A DNA stretch of 64,000 bases from an uncultured Lachnospiraceae bacterium (GTDB lineage Bacteria; Bacillota; Clostridia; Lachnospirales; Lachnospiraceae): the NCBI GenBank assembly GCA_910579225.1, contig CAJTTI010000010.1, positions 1 to 64,000 of the forward strand, read 5' to 3'. The notes beneath the pieces are model-generated. The model made no database searches. It was not told where the DNA came from and saw nothing but the letters and a program-made list of their open reading frames with translations. Position numbers and translations under genes: made by a program. Of the stretch, positions 55,034 to 62,945 are shown one piece after another. Position 1 is the stretch's first letter. The number at the start of each line of letters is the position of its first letter.

Positions 55034-55663
55034 CTACTGGAAGAGTTCATTATAAAAATCTTCCGTCAGTTGTTCCGCATAGGCGTCATCCACTTCCGGA
55101 AATGCAGGCATCAGGCGTTCCCGAATAGCTTCGGATATGATAAAGTAACGCATCTCTTCCGGCGTATCTTCCTGAAGTTCTGCCGTCAGATCATCCGGTC
55201 TCAGATTTGCTTTGGCCCATTCCCGAATGCGCGTTTCCAGATTGTCTTCTCTGGAAATGTCGTCCAGCATCTTCATGGCATTTCGGAATGAGATTCCTGC
55301 AATGATCAGGAAGAGAAAGAAAATCCCTTCCATAACAGCAAGAGAAAATGTGCTAAGAGGCAGTTTTATGACGCCGATGAAAGCCAGTGTGATAATAAGA
55401 AGGCCGATTCCTCCTACCAGCAGAAAGGTCCAGGCAGAAGAACGGGTCTCGGAATGCCGGACTTTGGCGGAGACATGTGTATTCATATGTCTGGCAGCTG
55501 CTGCGCGGGCAGCCAGTTCCGCCAGTTCTTCTTCAGCCCGGACGGGTGCAGGATCTTCAGCGGCAGATTCTGTTGGAAGCTCTTCGACCAGATCCGCGTC
55601 ACAGTCCGGACAGTGAGTCTTACCTTCTATATATTCATTTTTACATACAGGACACCAGGGCAT
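55034..55663 (-). CDS. Zinc-ribbon membrane protein of unknown function
   Basis: A 209-residue protein. The N-terminal zinc ribbon (WCPVCKNEY...CPDCDADLVEE) is followed by an Ala/Glu-rich linker, two transmembrane segments at about residues 85-130 (FLLVGGIGLLIITLAFIGVI and VMEGIFFLFLIIAGISF) and an acidic helical C-terminus. I recognise no enzymatic motif. It is monocistronic with a good promoter and shared terminator. Confidence 0.7.
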   Translation of the reverse strand: MPWCPVCKNEYIEGKTHCPDCDADLVEELPTESAAEDPAPVRAEEELAELAARAAAARHMNTHVSAKVRHSETRSSAWTFLLVGGIGLLIITLAFIGVIKLPLSTFSLAVMEGIFFLFLIIAGISFRNAMKMLDDISREDNLETRIREWAKANLRPDDLTAELQEDTPEEMRYFIISEAIRERLMPAFPEVDDAYAEQLTEDFYNELFQ

Positions 55664-55708
55664 GGATGGTCCTCCTTTCGTATTTCAAGATCGCGGGATA
55701 TCGTTTCT

Positions 55709-55737
55709 ATTATACCGGATGCTGTATGGGAATACAA
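55709..55737 (-). promoter_or_regulatory. Promoter of the minus-strand zinc-ribbon gene
   Basis: On the minus strand, -35 TTGTAT (55732-55737), a 17-base spacer and perfect -10 TATAAT (55709-55714), 46 bases before the start codon; AAAGGAGG provides the ribosome site. Confidence 0.75.
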
Positions 55738-55753
55738 GCATATAAATTGCAGC

Positions 55754-55783
55754 TTGTAACAGGCGATATTCCTGTGTTATCAT
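55754..55783 (+). promoter_or_regulatory. Promoter of rlmH
   Basis: -35 TTGTAA (55754-55759), an 18-base spacer, -10 TATCAT (55778-55783). It is divergent from the promoter of the zinc-ribbon gene. Confidence 0.55.
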
Positions 55784-55820
55784 AGCAGTGGAAAATGATC
55801 AAAAGAAACGGGGAACCTGT

Positions 55821-56300
55821 ATGAAAATTACGATTCTTACAGTCGGAAAGATAAAGGAGAAATATTTTACGGATGCGATTGGGGAATATGTGATGCGTCT
55901 TAGTCGTTTCTGTAAGGTGGAGATGGTGGAAGTAGCGGATGAGAAAACTCCGGACGGAGCCAGTGATGCCCAGAAAGTGCAGATCCTGGAGAAAGAAGGA
56001 CAGCGGCTTCTTGGAAGACTGCCGGTAAATGCTTATGTGGCAGCACTGGCGATTGATGGGAAAATGATGGATTCCATGGAATTTTCCAGGCAAATGGAGC
56101 GCTGGAATGTGAATGGTGTGAGCCATATGGTGTTTGTAATCGGCGGTTCTCTGGGATTATCTGCCCGGGTACTTGAGAAAGCGGATATCCGACTCAGCTT
56201 TTCGAAAATGACTTTTCCTCATCAGCTGATGCGGGTGATTCTTCTGGAACAGGTTTACAGAAGCTTTATGATCCGAAGCGGATCGCCCTATCACAAATAA
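55821..56300 (+). CDS. rlmH: 23S rRNA (pseudouridine1915-N3)-methyltransferase RlmH
   Basis: A SPOUT-family methyltransferase (159 residues) acting on helix 69 of 23S rRNA in the assembled ribosome. The start is MKITILTVGKIKEKY. Family motifs are FVIGGSLGLSARVLEKADI for S-adenosylmethionine binding and the C-terminal HQLMRVILLEQVYRSFMI with GSPYHK. A longer in-frame start upstream has no ribosome site. Confidence 0.96.
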   Translation: MKITILTVGKIKEKYFTDAIGEYVMRLSRFCKVEMVEVADEKTPDGASDAQKVQILEKEGQRLLGRLPVNAYVAALAIDGKMMDSMEFSRQMERWNVNGVSHMVFVIGGSLGLSARVLEKADIRLSFSKMTFPHQLMRVILLEQVYRSFMIRSGSPYHK

Positions 56301-56372
56301 CAGGGAAGGACTGCCGGTACTGATGGGAACCGCAGAGAAGAACAATGTGACACAGAGAAAGGGGCAGCCAGA

Positions 56373-57005
56373 ATGATCAATCGGGAAGATATGATGGAAC
56401 TGACCAGACGTATGACGCCTTCCAGGACCTCATTTACCAGGATTGCGGGAGGGTATATGGAAGCAGACGGAGAGATCAGCGGGACGTTTAATATCAATTT
56501 TCTCAAATTGTCCGGGAAGGAAAAAGAGAAAAATCTTGCAATTGCAAAAGCAATTCCTTATGCAAGAACTAATGAGCAGCTTACGGAATCCTGGTTTCCG
56601 GAAGATCAGATGAGAACCGGCAGCATATGGCAGCTTTTGATGGCGATGAAAGAGTGCGGACTGAAAAATGATGCTTTGATGGAGACTTTTTATGAACTGT
56701 TTGCCGGGAACTGCCAGATGACAGAGCCATATGCCGTTCTTGTGTTCCATGATCGTTATGATGTGCCTGTAAAAGCAAAAGATAAAGAGCGATTGGGGGA
56801 GTCGGAGGAAGTTTATGAATATCTGATCTGTGCTGTATGCCCTCTGGTTGGGGAATATGAACCAGGGATGCCTGTATGCGGATTTTTATTTCCGGCGTTT
56901 TCGGACAGGAGTGCAGATTTGCGAAGGGTCAGTCTGTTTGACAGAGATATCTCTCAACCGAATAGGAAGATGCTTGGACGTCTGCTTGGATGCAGGTCTA
57001 AGTGA
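56373..57005 (+). CDS. DUF4317 family protein
   Basis: A 210-residue soluble protein resembling DUF4317 proteins of Firmicutes: INREDMMELTRRMTPSRTSF at the start, a central KERLGESEEVYEYLICAVCP, and GFLFPAFSDRSADL later. No catalytic motif is recognised. It starts a short unit with the nitroreductase-fusion gene 38 bases downstream, so the two may be co-expressed. It may start from a promoter in the 72-base gap after rlmH, but none is clear. Confidence 0.6.
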   Translation: MINREDMMELTRRMTPSRTSFTRIAGGYMEADGEISGTFNINFLKLSGKEKEKNLAIAKAIPYARTNEQLTESWFPEDQMRTGSIWQLLMAMKECGLKNDALMETFYELFAGNCQMTEPYAVLVFHDRYDVPVKAKDKERLGESEEVYEYLICAVCPLVGEYEPGMPVCGFLFPAFSDRSADLRRVSLFDRDISQPNRKMLGRLLGCRSK

Positions 57006-57043
57006 CTTAGAATAAATCGTACTTTAAGGAGGAACAGATACAT

Positions 57044-58618
57044 ATGGATTTGCTGGAAATTATGAAAAATCGCCGAAGTGTCAGAACCTATACGGGCGAG
57101 CCTGTGCCGGAAGAAAAATTGATCCAAATTCTGCAGGCAGGACTTTTATCTGCATCCGGCAGGGCGGTCCGTCCATGGGAATTTATTGTGGTACGGAACA
57201 AAGAGACATTAAAGCAAATGGCAGGAAGCAGAACAGCAGGAGCAAAGATGCTGGAAGAAGCAGATTGTGCAGTTGTGGTTCTGGGGGACGAGAAGAAGAC
57301 AGACGTATGGACAGAGGATTGTGCGATAGCCATGGCGAATATGCATCTGATGGCAGACAGCCTTTCCGTGGGAAGCTGCTGGATCCAGGGAAGGCTTCGG
57401 GAAGCATCAGATGGGAAGACAACAGAGGAATATCTGAGAAAGCTTCTTGGATATCCGGTTCATATGAGGCTGGAAGCAATTCTGTCCCTTGGTATGCCCA
57501 AAGAACATCCGGAGGCTCATGCAATAGAGGAGCTTTTGACAGAGAAACTTCACTGGGAACGTTTCGGCGGACAGAATACAAAAGTAGCGGCAGACGTGTT
57601 GCCGCAGTTAATCAAAGAGCTCAGAGAATTCTGGAGAGAGCTTGATCTGAAGCAGGAAAATCTGTCAGCGGTTTCTGTGGACCGTCAGAGATTTACGCTG
57701 CTTTTGAGTGGTATTTCCACTTGCAGGAAGATTCCCGGGATAGAGGAACACATGGGATATGAGAGGCTCTATCACTGCAGCAATGAGAAGAATCGGGTGC
57801 TTGCAGGGGATTATCTGAAGAAAAGATATGGAATTCAAGATAAAGAGTCATTAAAAGCAGCGCTTCTTCGTGAATTTTCAGACTGTGAACAGTATGAACA
57901 GTTTCGGACATTCTGGGTTGGTGCGCCCATGTTTAAACTGGAGGAACTGCTTCCGGAGAATCGGGAATGGTTCCTGATTTCCAAGGAAATCGCAGAACCG
58001 TTTTATCCGCTGGTGAGAGAAAATGGGTTTTATGCCTGGGATATCAGTGAGAAAATCGGAATTTGCCGGAAAGCAGCAGCCTGCGGAGTAATCTCTGACG
58101 AAGATTTCTGGGAACTTACAGATCCCTATGTTCGTATGGCTCAGGTATTTTATCATTCCTGGAAAGAATATGCTTTAAGTTGCCTTTGCGGCGCTGTTTA
58201 TTTTATGCGTCGGCAGAAGACAGAGATGAAGCATTTTATGGAGTTAAATATAAGACTGATTCGCCAGCTTTTTGCAGATGGGATGGCATGGCAGAAAAAT
58301 GCATGGTATGTGCCTCAGGTGCGGGAATGGGCGGAACTGTTCGATATGAATCAGAAATGCCTGATTACCAGAAAGGCGCTGGATAGCGGATGCATTGGCT
58401 ATATGTACAGGCAGGAGCCGGAAGAGGACTCCGGGGACAGCGGCTGGCGATTTATGGCAGGTGATGAGACAGAAGATTATGTAAATGAACCGGGAAATAT
58501 TGTGATGTGCCGGTACAGTGATGTGTGCAACCTGGCTCCGTCGATCCGGGCATATTTCTATTCTGACTTTGGCACTCAATATGAAAGAACCATGGATGGC
58601 TGGATGGCTGTGGAATAG
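57044..58618 (+). CDS. Three-domain fusion: nitroreductase - DUF1266 - DUF2185 (Imm33-like)
   Basis: A 524-residue protein. Residues about 1-185 are a nitroreductase-fold FMN domain (MKNRRSVRTYTGEPVPEEKL, LSASGRAVRPWEFIVVRN, GSCWIQGRLRE). Residues about 215-400 resemble DUF1266 (FYAWDISEKIGICRKAAACG, ISDEDFWELTDPY, YHSWKEYALSCLCGAVYF). Residues about 438-524 resemble DUF2185/Imm33-like domains (CLITRKALDSGCIGYMYRQE, DSGWRFMAGDETEDYVN, and a terminal ERTMDGW). DUF2185-type domains occur as putative immunity proteins. No signal or membrane segment. Ribosome site AAGGAGG. The joint function is unknown. Confidence 0.7.
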   Translation: MDLLEIMKNRRSVRTYTGEPVPEEKLIQILQAGLLSASGRAVRPWEFIVVRNKETLKQMAGSRTAGAKMLEEADCAVVVLGDEKKTDVWTEDCAIAMANMHLMADSLSVGSCWIQGRLREASDGKTTEEYLRKLLGYPVHMRLEAILSLGMPKEHPEAHAIEELLTEKLHWERFGGQNTKVAADVLPQLIKELREFWRELDLKQENLSAVSVDRQRFTLLLSGISTCRKIPGIEEHMGYERLYHCSNEKNRVLAGDYLKKRYGIQDKESLKAALLREFSDCEQYEQFRTFWVGAPMFKLEELLPENREWFLISKEIAEPFYPLVRENGFYAWDISEKIGICRKAAACGVISDEDFWELTDPYVRMAQVFYHSWKEYALSCLCGAVYFMRRQKTEMKHFMELNIRLIRQLFADGMAWQKNAWYVPQVREWAELFDMNQKCLITRKALDSGCIGYMYRQEPEEDSGDSGWRFMAGDETEDYVNEPGNIVMCRYSDVCNLAPSIRAYFYSDFGTQYERTMDGWMAVE

Positions 58619-58638
58619 CAGAAAAAGCTTTATGGAAA

Positions 58639-58657
58639 ATTAAGAAATATTAAGAAA
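58639..58657 (+). promoter_or_regulatory. Candidate VanR-type regulator box (direct repeat)
   Basis: Two identical ATTAAGAAA half-sites (58639-58647 and 58649-58657) repeat with a 10-base period, the spacing expected for an OmpR-family dimer. They lie 30 bases upstream of the -10 box of the response-regulator gene. A related TCTTA(A) pair, in the other orientation, precedes the ligase gene. Confidence 0.55.
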
Positions 58658-58664
58658 AACTCTC

Positions 58665-58692
58665 CTTAATTCCATATCCGGGCTGGTATAAT
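58665..58692 (+). promoter_or_regulatory. Promoter of the vanRS-like genes
   Basis: Perfect -10 TATAAT (58687-58692); the -35 region (CTTAAT, 58665-58670, spacer 16) is far from consensus. A poor -35 with adjacent repeats suggests activation by the response regulator. Confidence 0.55.
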
Positions 58693-58713
58693 GAATGTAA
58701 AAGGAGGAGCGTG

Positions 58714-59412
58714 ATGAACGAGAAAATACTGGTGGTGGACGATGAACCGGAGATAGCGGATTTGGTGGCAGTTTATCTGGAGAATGAAGATTACAGAGTA
58801 TACAAATTTTACACGGCAAGAGAGGCGCTTGCTTGCATCAGTCAGGAAGATCTGGATCTGGCAATCCTGGATGTGATGCTGCCGGGGATCAGCGGGTTTG
58901 AGCTCTGCCAGAAGATACGGGAACAGCACACCTATCCAATTATTATGTTAACTGCAAAAGACGCAGAAATAGACAAGATTACAGGTCTGACGCTGGGGGC
59001 AGACGATTATGTAACCAAACCGTTCCGGCCGCTGGAGATGATGGCAAGGGTGAAGGCGCAGCTTCGCCGGTATAAGAGATATAATCCAGCTGTGAGTGCG
59101 GAAGAGCAGAATGTACTCATTCATGCAGGATTGGTGATAAATATTACAAGTCATGAATGTACCTTAAATGATCGGAGGCTGGATCTGACTCCCACAGAGT
59201 TTGAAATTCTGAAAATCCTCTGTCAGAAGAAAGGACGGGTGGTTAGCTCTGAAGAATTGTTTCATGAGATCTGGCAGGATGAATACTATCAGAAATCCAA
59301 TAATACTATAACCGTGCACATTCGTCATCTGCGCGAAAAGCTGGGGGATACGACAGAACACCCAAGATATATTCATACAGTGTGGGGAGTGGGGTATAAG
59401 ATTGAAAATTAG
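58714..59412 (+). CDS. VanR-like OmpR-family response regulator
   Basis: A 232-residue response regulator: acidic pair in VVDDEPEIADLVAVYLE, Asp53 in AILDVMLPG, YVTKPFRPLEMMAR, and a winged helix with LTPTEFEILKILCQKKGRVV and NTITVHIRHLREKLGD. The receiver and its neighbours resemble VanR-type proteins. The ATG was chosen 5 bases after AAGGAGGAG; a GTG one codon upstream is too close. It overlaps the kinase gene by 11 bases. Confidence 0.9.
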   Translation: MNEKILVVDDEPEIADLVAVYLENEDYRVYKFYTAREALACISQEDLDLAILDVMLPGISGFELCQKIREQHTYPIIMLTAKDAEIDKITGLTLGADDYVTKPFRPLEMMARVKAQLRRYKRYNPAVSAEEQNVLIHAGLVINITSHECTLNDRRLDLTPTEFEILKILCQKKGRVVSSEELFHEIWQDEYYQKSNNTITVHIRHLREKLGDTTEHPRYIHTVWGVGYKIEN

Positions 59413-60580
59413 ATGGCTACATTCTGGTTATGGAAAACTTCAGAGAAAAATATTTTTTCAGATTGTACTGATGATTCCCGGGGCCTGGGTACTGTTCCTG
59501 GTAGTCTATAATTTCCTGTCAGGAAAGATTGCGAACGGGATTGTGACGTTGATTCAGTGGGTTCTGTTTGTGGATTATCAGGATGCCCTGCATATCTATC
59601 AGTTTTATATCCGCAATCATATGGGAGAAATGATTCTGGTCTTTGAAGGAATGTCTATCCTATTGTTTTTTTATCTTTCACTTAGCTGGTTTCTTCGTTA
59701 TTTCCGGCAGATTGACGAGGGGCTTGACGATCTGCTGGATGGAAAGGAGATCAAGCTTTCCCCGGAGATGGAGCCCATGGAACGGAAACTTCTCAAGGTT
59801 CATCATACGCTGGAACGGAGGGAAATGGAGGCAAGGCTTGCAGATAAGAGAAAGGATGATCTGGTGATGTATCTGGCCCACGATATCCGGACGCCTCTGA
59901 CATCCGTGATCGGTTATCTGAGTCTTCTGCATGAAGCGCCTGATATGCCGGAAGATCAGAAGGAAAAGTATGTGCAGATCACGCTGGACAAGGCCTGCCG
60001 ACTGGAAACGCTGGTGAATGAATTTTTTGAGATTACCAGGTACAATCTGCAGCAGACTTCGCTGGAGAAAAATGAAATAGACCTCTCTTATATGATGATG
60101 CAGATGGCGGACGAATTTTACCCAATCCTGTCAGAGAATGGGAATATGGTGGAACTGAGGATTCCGGAGGATATCCGGATAGAAGGAGATGGAACCAAAC
60201 TGGCCAGAGTCTTTCAGAATCTTCTGAAAAATGCGGCGTCCTACAGTGCTCCCCGAACCGTGATTACTATCTGTGCAGAAGAGACAAAGGACATGGTGCG
60301 CATCTCCTTTGAAAACAAGGGGAAGACGATTCCGAAGCAGAAGTTATCCACGATCTTCGAGCGGTTTTACCGGCTGGATGATTCCAGAACCTCCAGAACA
60401 GGAGGAGCCGGACTGGGACTGGCCATCGCCAAAGAGATTGTTCAGCTCCATCATGGAACCATATCTGCGGAGAGCGAAGAGGGGATAACCATTTTTACAG
60501 TGGAGCTCCCAAAAATAAATGTCCATGAGAATGGTGAACGAGATACAGAAAATATGCAGGAAGTCTTAAGGCTTTCTTAG
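59402..60580 (+). CDS. VanS-like sensor histidine kinase
   Basis: A 392-residue membrane kinase starting with TTG inside the regulator's 3' end. Transmembrane segments lie at about residues 16-38 and 78-100, giving a short external loop of about 40 residues. The phosphoacceptor His160 is in MYLAHDIRTPLTSVIGYLSL, closely like VanS. N-box LLKNAASYS, G2 GGAGLGLAIAKEIV and a divergent G1 (ISFENKGKTIPKQKL) follow. It probably controls the ligase/racemase genes downstream. Confidence 0.9.
   Translation: MKIRWLHSGYGKLQRKIFFQIVLMIPGAWVLFLVVYNFLSGKIANGIVTLIQWVLFVDYQDALHIYQFYIRNHMGEMILVFEGMSILLFFYLSLSWFLRYFRQIDEGLDDLLDGKEIKLSPEMEPMERKLLKVHHTLERREMEARLADKRKDDLVMYLAHDIRTPLTSVIGYLSLLHEAPDMPEDQKEKYVQITLDKACRLETLVNEFFEITRYNLQQTSLEKNEIDLSYMMMQMADEFYPILSENGNMVELRIPEDIRIEGDGTKLARVFQNLLKNAASYSAPRTVITICAEETKDMVRISFENKGKTIPKQKLSTIFERFYRLDDSRTSRTGGAGLGLAIAKEIVQLHHGTISAESEEGITIFTVELPKINVHENGERDTENMQEVLRLS
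60564..60579 (+). promoter_or_regulatory. Candidate regulator box before the ligase gene
   Basis: TCTTA repeats at 60564-60568 and 60575-60579 with an 11-base period, overlapping the kinase stop codon. The core is the reverse complement of the TTAAGA repeats at 58639-58657. A weak -10 TAAAAT lies at 60625-60630 and the ribosome site CAGGAGG at 60641. This would let the regulator drive vanG-vanT separately. Confidence 0.4.
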
Positions 60581-60655
60581 GAAACATATAAGGGGATATT
60601 AAAGTATGAAAACCTTCTGTCTGATAAAATAAGATCAGAACAGGAGGTTTTTTAC

Positions 60656-61702
60656 ATGGAGAAAAAGAAAGTTGTTGTTTTATTTGGCGGATGTTCGTCG
60701 GAATATGAAGTATCCCTGCAGTCAGCTTATGGAGTGATCAGTCATATAAACAGAGAAAAATATGAAGTTTTGTATATTGGTCTTCACAGAACTACCGGAC
60801 AGTGGTTCTGGTATCAGGGAGATCCGGATCGAATTGCACGGGACACCTGGTATCAGAGTGGGCTGTGTACGCCGGTGTATATCCCTACTGACCGGTCTGT
60901 ACAGGGACTTTATTATGAACAGAACGGAACATTTCGGGTGCTTAAGATTCATAAAGTCCTGCCAATCCTTCACGGGAAGAACGGAGAAGACGGAACGGTA
61001 CAGGGCGCGCTTACGCTTGCGGGAATCCCGGTTGCAGGCTGCGATCTCTTAAGTTCTGCGCTTTGTATGGACAAGGAGATGGCGCATCGGGTAGTGGCTG
61101 GGGCCGGAGTGCTTATTCCTGCATCAGTCCTGCTCAGGAAACCCTATGAGGTGTTGCAGGTGTGGGCAGATGGAAAGAAGATTGGATATCCCCTTTTCGT
61201 CAAACCAGTCCGGGCAGGCTCCTCTTTTGGAATTACACTGGTCCGGACAGAAGAAGAATTGGTTCCTGCACTGGAACAGGCGTTCGAACATGACAATATG
61301 GTGATAATGGAGGAGCGAATCGACGGGAGAGAAGTGGGCTGTGCAGTGATCGGAACAGATCGTCTTCTGGTTGGAGAAGCGGACGAAATCCAGTTGTCAG
61401 AGGGATTCTTTGACTATACGGAGAAATATTCCCTGAAAACTTCTCAGATCCATGTACCGGCGCGGGTGGACTCGGAGACAGCAGGAAGAATACGTCAAAC
61501 TGCGAAGACAATCTATCATGTACTTGGATGTAAAGGTTTTGCCAGGGTAGATCTGTTTTTGACAGATGACGGGAGACTGTACTTTAATGAAGTCAATACT
61601 ATCCCCGGGTTTACTGAACACAGCCGCTTTCCCAATATGATGAAAGCCGCCGGGCATTCTTTTGAAGAGATTGTGGATCGAATTCTGGCGGAAGAAGTGT
61701 GA
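60656..61702 (+). CDS. vanG: VanG-type D-alanine-D-serine ligase
   Basis: ATP-grasp ligase (348 residues) joining D-alanine to a second D-amino acid, by homology D-serine. It has FGGCSSEYEVSLQSAYGVI, PILHGKNGEDGTVQGALTLAG, YPLFVKPVRAGSSFGITLV and FNEVNTIPGFTEHSRFPNMM. The omega loop FFDYTEKYSLKTSQI is of the VanG/VanC (EKY...) kind, unlike the YxAKY of D-Ala-D-Ala ligases or EKGSEN of VanA. Gene order regulator-kinase-ligase-racemase supports a VanG-type cluster. Whether it changes cell-wall precursors enough for glycopeptide resistance is unknown because vanXY is absent. Confidence 0.88.
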   Translation: MEKKKVVVLFGGCSSEYEVSLQSAYGVISHINREKYEVLYIGLHRTTGQWFWYQGDPDRIARDTWYQSGLCTPVYIPTDRSVQGLYYEQNGTFRVLKIHKVLPILHGKNGEDGTVQGALTLAGIPVAGCDLLSSALCMDKEMAHRVVAGAGVLIPASVLLRKPYEVLQVWADGKKIGYPLFVKPVRAGSSFGITLVRTEEELVPALEQAFEHDNMVIMEERIDGREVGCAVIGTDRLLVGEADEIQLSEGFFDYTEKYSLKTSQIHVPARVDSETAGRIRQTAKTIYHVLGCKGFARVDLFLTDDGRLYFNEVNTIPGFTEHSRFPNMMKAAGHSFEEIVDRILAEEV

Positions 61703-61768
61703 GGGGATGGAAGCCGGCATGTTAGATATCCAAAGAGAAGCCATCTGAGAGGAGAAATTGAACGAAAC

Positions 61769-62917
61769 ATGTATAAAAAGGGCAGAGCATGGATTGAACT
61801 TCAGATGAAGAACCTGAAACATAATGTGGAACTCTTTCAAAGACTTCTTCCGGAATACTGCGTATTGATGCCTGCAGTGAAGGCAAACGCCTACGGACAC
61901 GGCGCACAAGAGATTGGAGAAGAGCTTCAACGACTGGGAATCCAGGATTACTGTGTGGCTTGCGCAGAGGAGGGAGTAAAACTTCGACAGGAGGGAATCA
62001 GGGGACAGATTCTGGTATTAGGCTATACGCATCCCAGAGAATTTGACCTTTTGCACGAATATAAACTGACACAGACTGTGGTGGACTACGCATATGGAAA
62101 AGAACTGGAATCCTATGGAAAAAAATTATCTGTGCATGTGGGCGTTGATACCGGTATGCACAGGCTGGGAGAGTCCTGTACCAATTATTCAAAGATACGG
62201 AGATTGTGGGAGCTGAAGAATCTGGACATTACAGGAATCTATTCTCATTTGTGTACTTCGGACGGAACTACAGAAAAGGAACGGGAATATATGCGGCTGC
62301 AGGAGGTTCGGTTTCTGGAAGTTGTCAGATTTCTGAGAGCAGATGGCAGGACCGGATTTGCAACTCATCTTCAGGGGAGTTACGGAATTCTCAACAGGAG
62401 CAGACTTGTGGGGGCATATGACTATGCAAGGGCCGGAATTGCCCTGTATGGGGTGCTTAGCGAAGCGTCCGCAGAACTGGAAGCAATGTACGATTTAAAG
62501 CCGGTATTGTCTCTGAAAGCCCGGATCGAATGCATAAGAGAGCTGAAGCAGGGCGAAGGTGCAGGGTATGGACTTGCCTGGCACGCGGATTCTCCCTGCA
62601 GGCTGGCGGCGGTATCCATTGGTTATGCAGACGGATACCCGCGGGCGCTCTCGAATAAAGGATATGCACTGGTACAGGGAAGGAAGGCCCCCATTATTGG
62701 AAAAATCTGTATGGATCAGCTTCTGCTGGATGTGACAGATGTGCCGGAAGCGCAACCGGGAGAGGAAGCAGTGTTTATCGGAAAAAGCGGCGCTTTGGAA
62801 ATTCGGGCTGAGGAAGTGGCAGAAGAAGCAGGAACCATTGCCAATGAACTTTTGAGCAGGCTTGGAAGCAGGCTTTGCAGAGTGGTGAAGACAGAGACGA
62901 ATACAGGGCATCCGTAA
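61769..62917 (+). CDS. vanT: VanT-like serine/alanine racemase (no membrane domain)
   Basis: PLP racemase (382 residues) expected to make D-serine or D-alanine for the ligase. The PLP lysine is in VLMPAVKANAYGHGA, and the second catalytic tyrosine region is GYGLAWHADSPCRLAAVSIG. Near the C-terminus the motif GTIANELLSRLG has Asn359 where alanine racemases have a Tyr (TISY), a feature of VanT serine racemases. VanT proteins usually carry an N-terminal acyltransferase-like membrane domain; here the protein begins directly with the racemase barrel. It is 66 bases after the ligase. Confidence 0.85.
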   Translation: MYKKGRAWIELQMKNLKHNVELFQRLLPEYCVLMPAVKANAYGHGAQEIGEELQRLGIQDYCVACAEEGVKLRQEGIRGQILVLGYTHPREFDLLHEYKLTQTVVDYAYGKELESYGKKLSVHVGVDTGMHRLGESCTNYSKIRRLWELKNLDITGIYSHLCTSDGTTEKEREYMRLQEVRFLEVVRFLRADGRTGFATHLQGSYGILNRSRLVGAYDYARAGIALYGVLSEASAELEAMYDLKPVLSLKARIECIRELKQGEGAGYGLAWHADSPCRLAAVSIGYADGYPRALSNKGYALVQGRKAPIIGKICMDQLLLDVTDVPEAQPGEEAVFIGKSGALEIRAEEVAEEAGTIANELLSRLGSRLCRVVKTETNTGHP

Positions 62918-62945
62918 CAGATGCCCTGTCCTTTTGTTTTATTTT
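62904..62945 (+). terminator. Terminator overlapping the racemase stop codon
   Basis: A 9-bp stem, CAGGGCATC (62904-62912) with GATGCCCTG (62920-62928), is followed by a T-rich run. The racemase stop codon lies in the loop. It ends the van-like cluster on the plus strand; the antiporter gene arrives from the opposite side. Confidence 0.85.
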
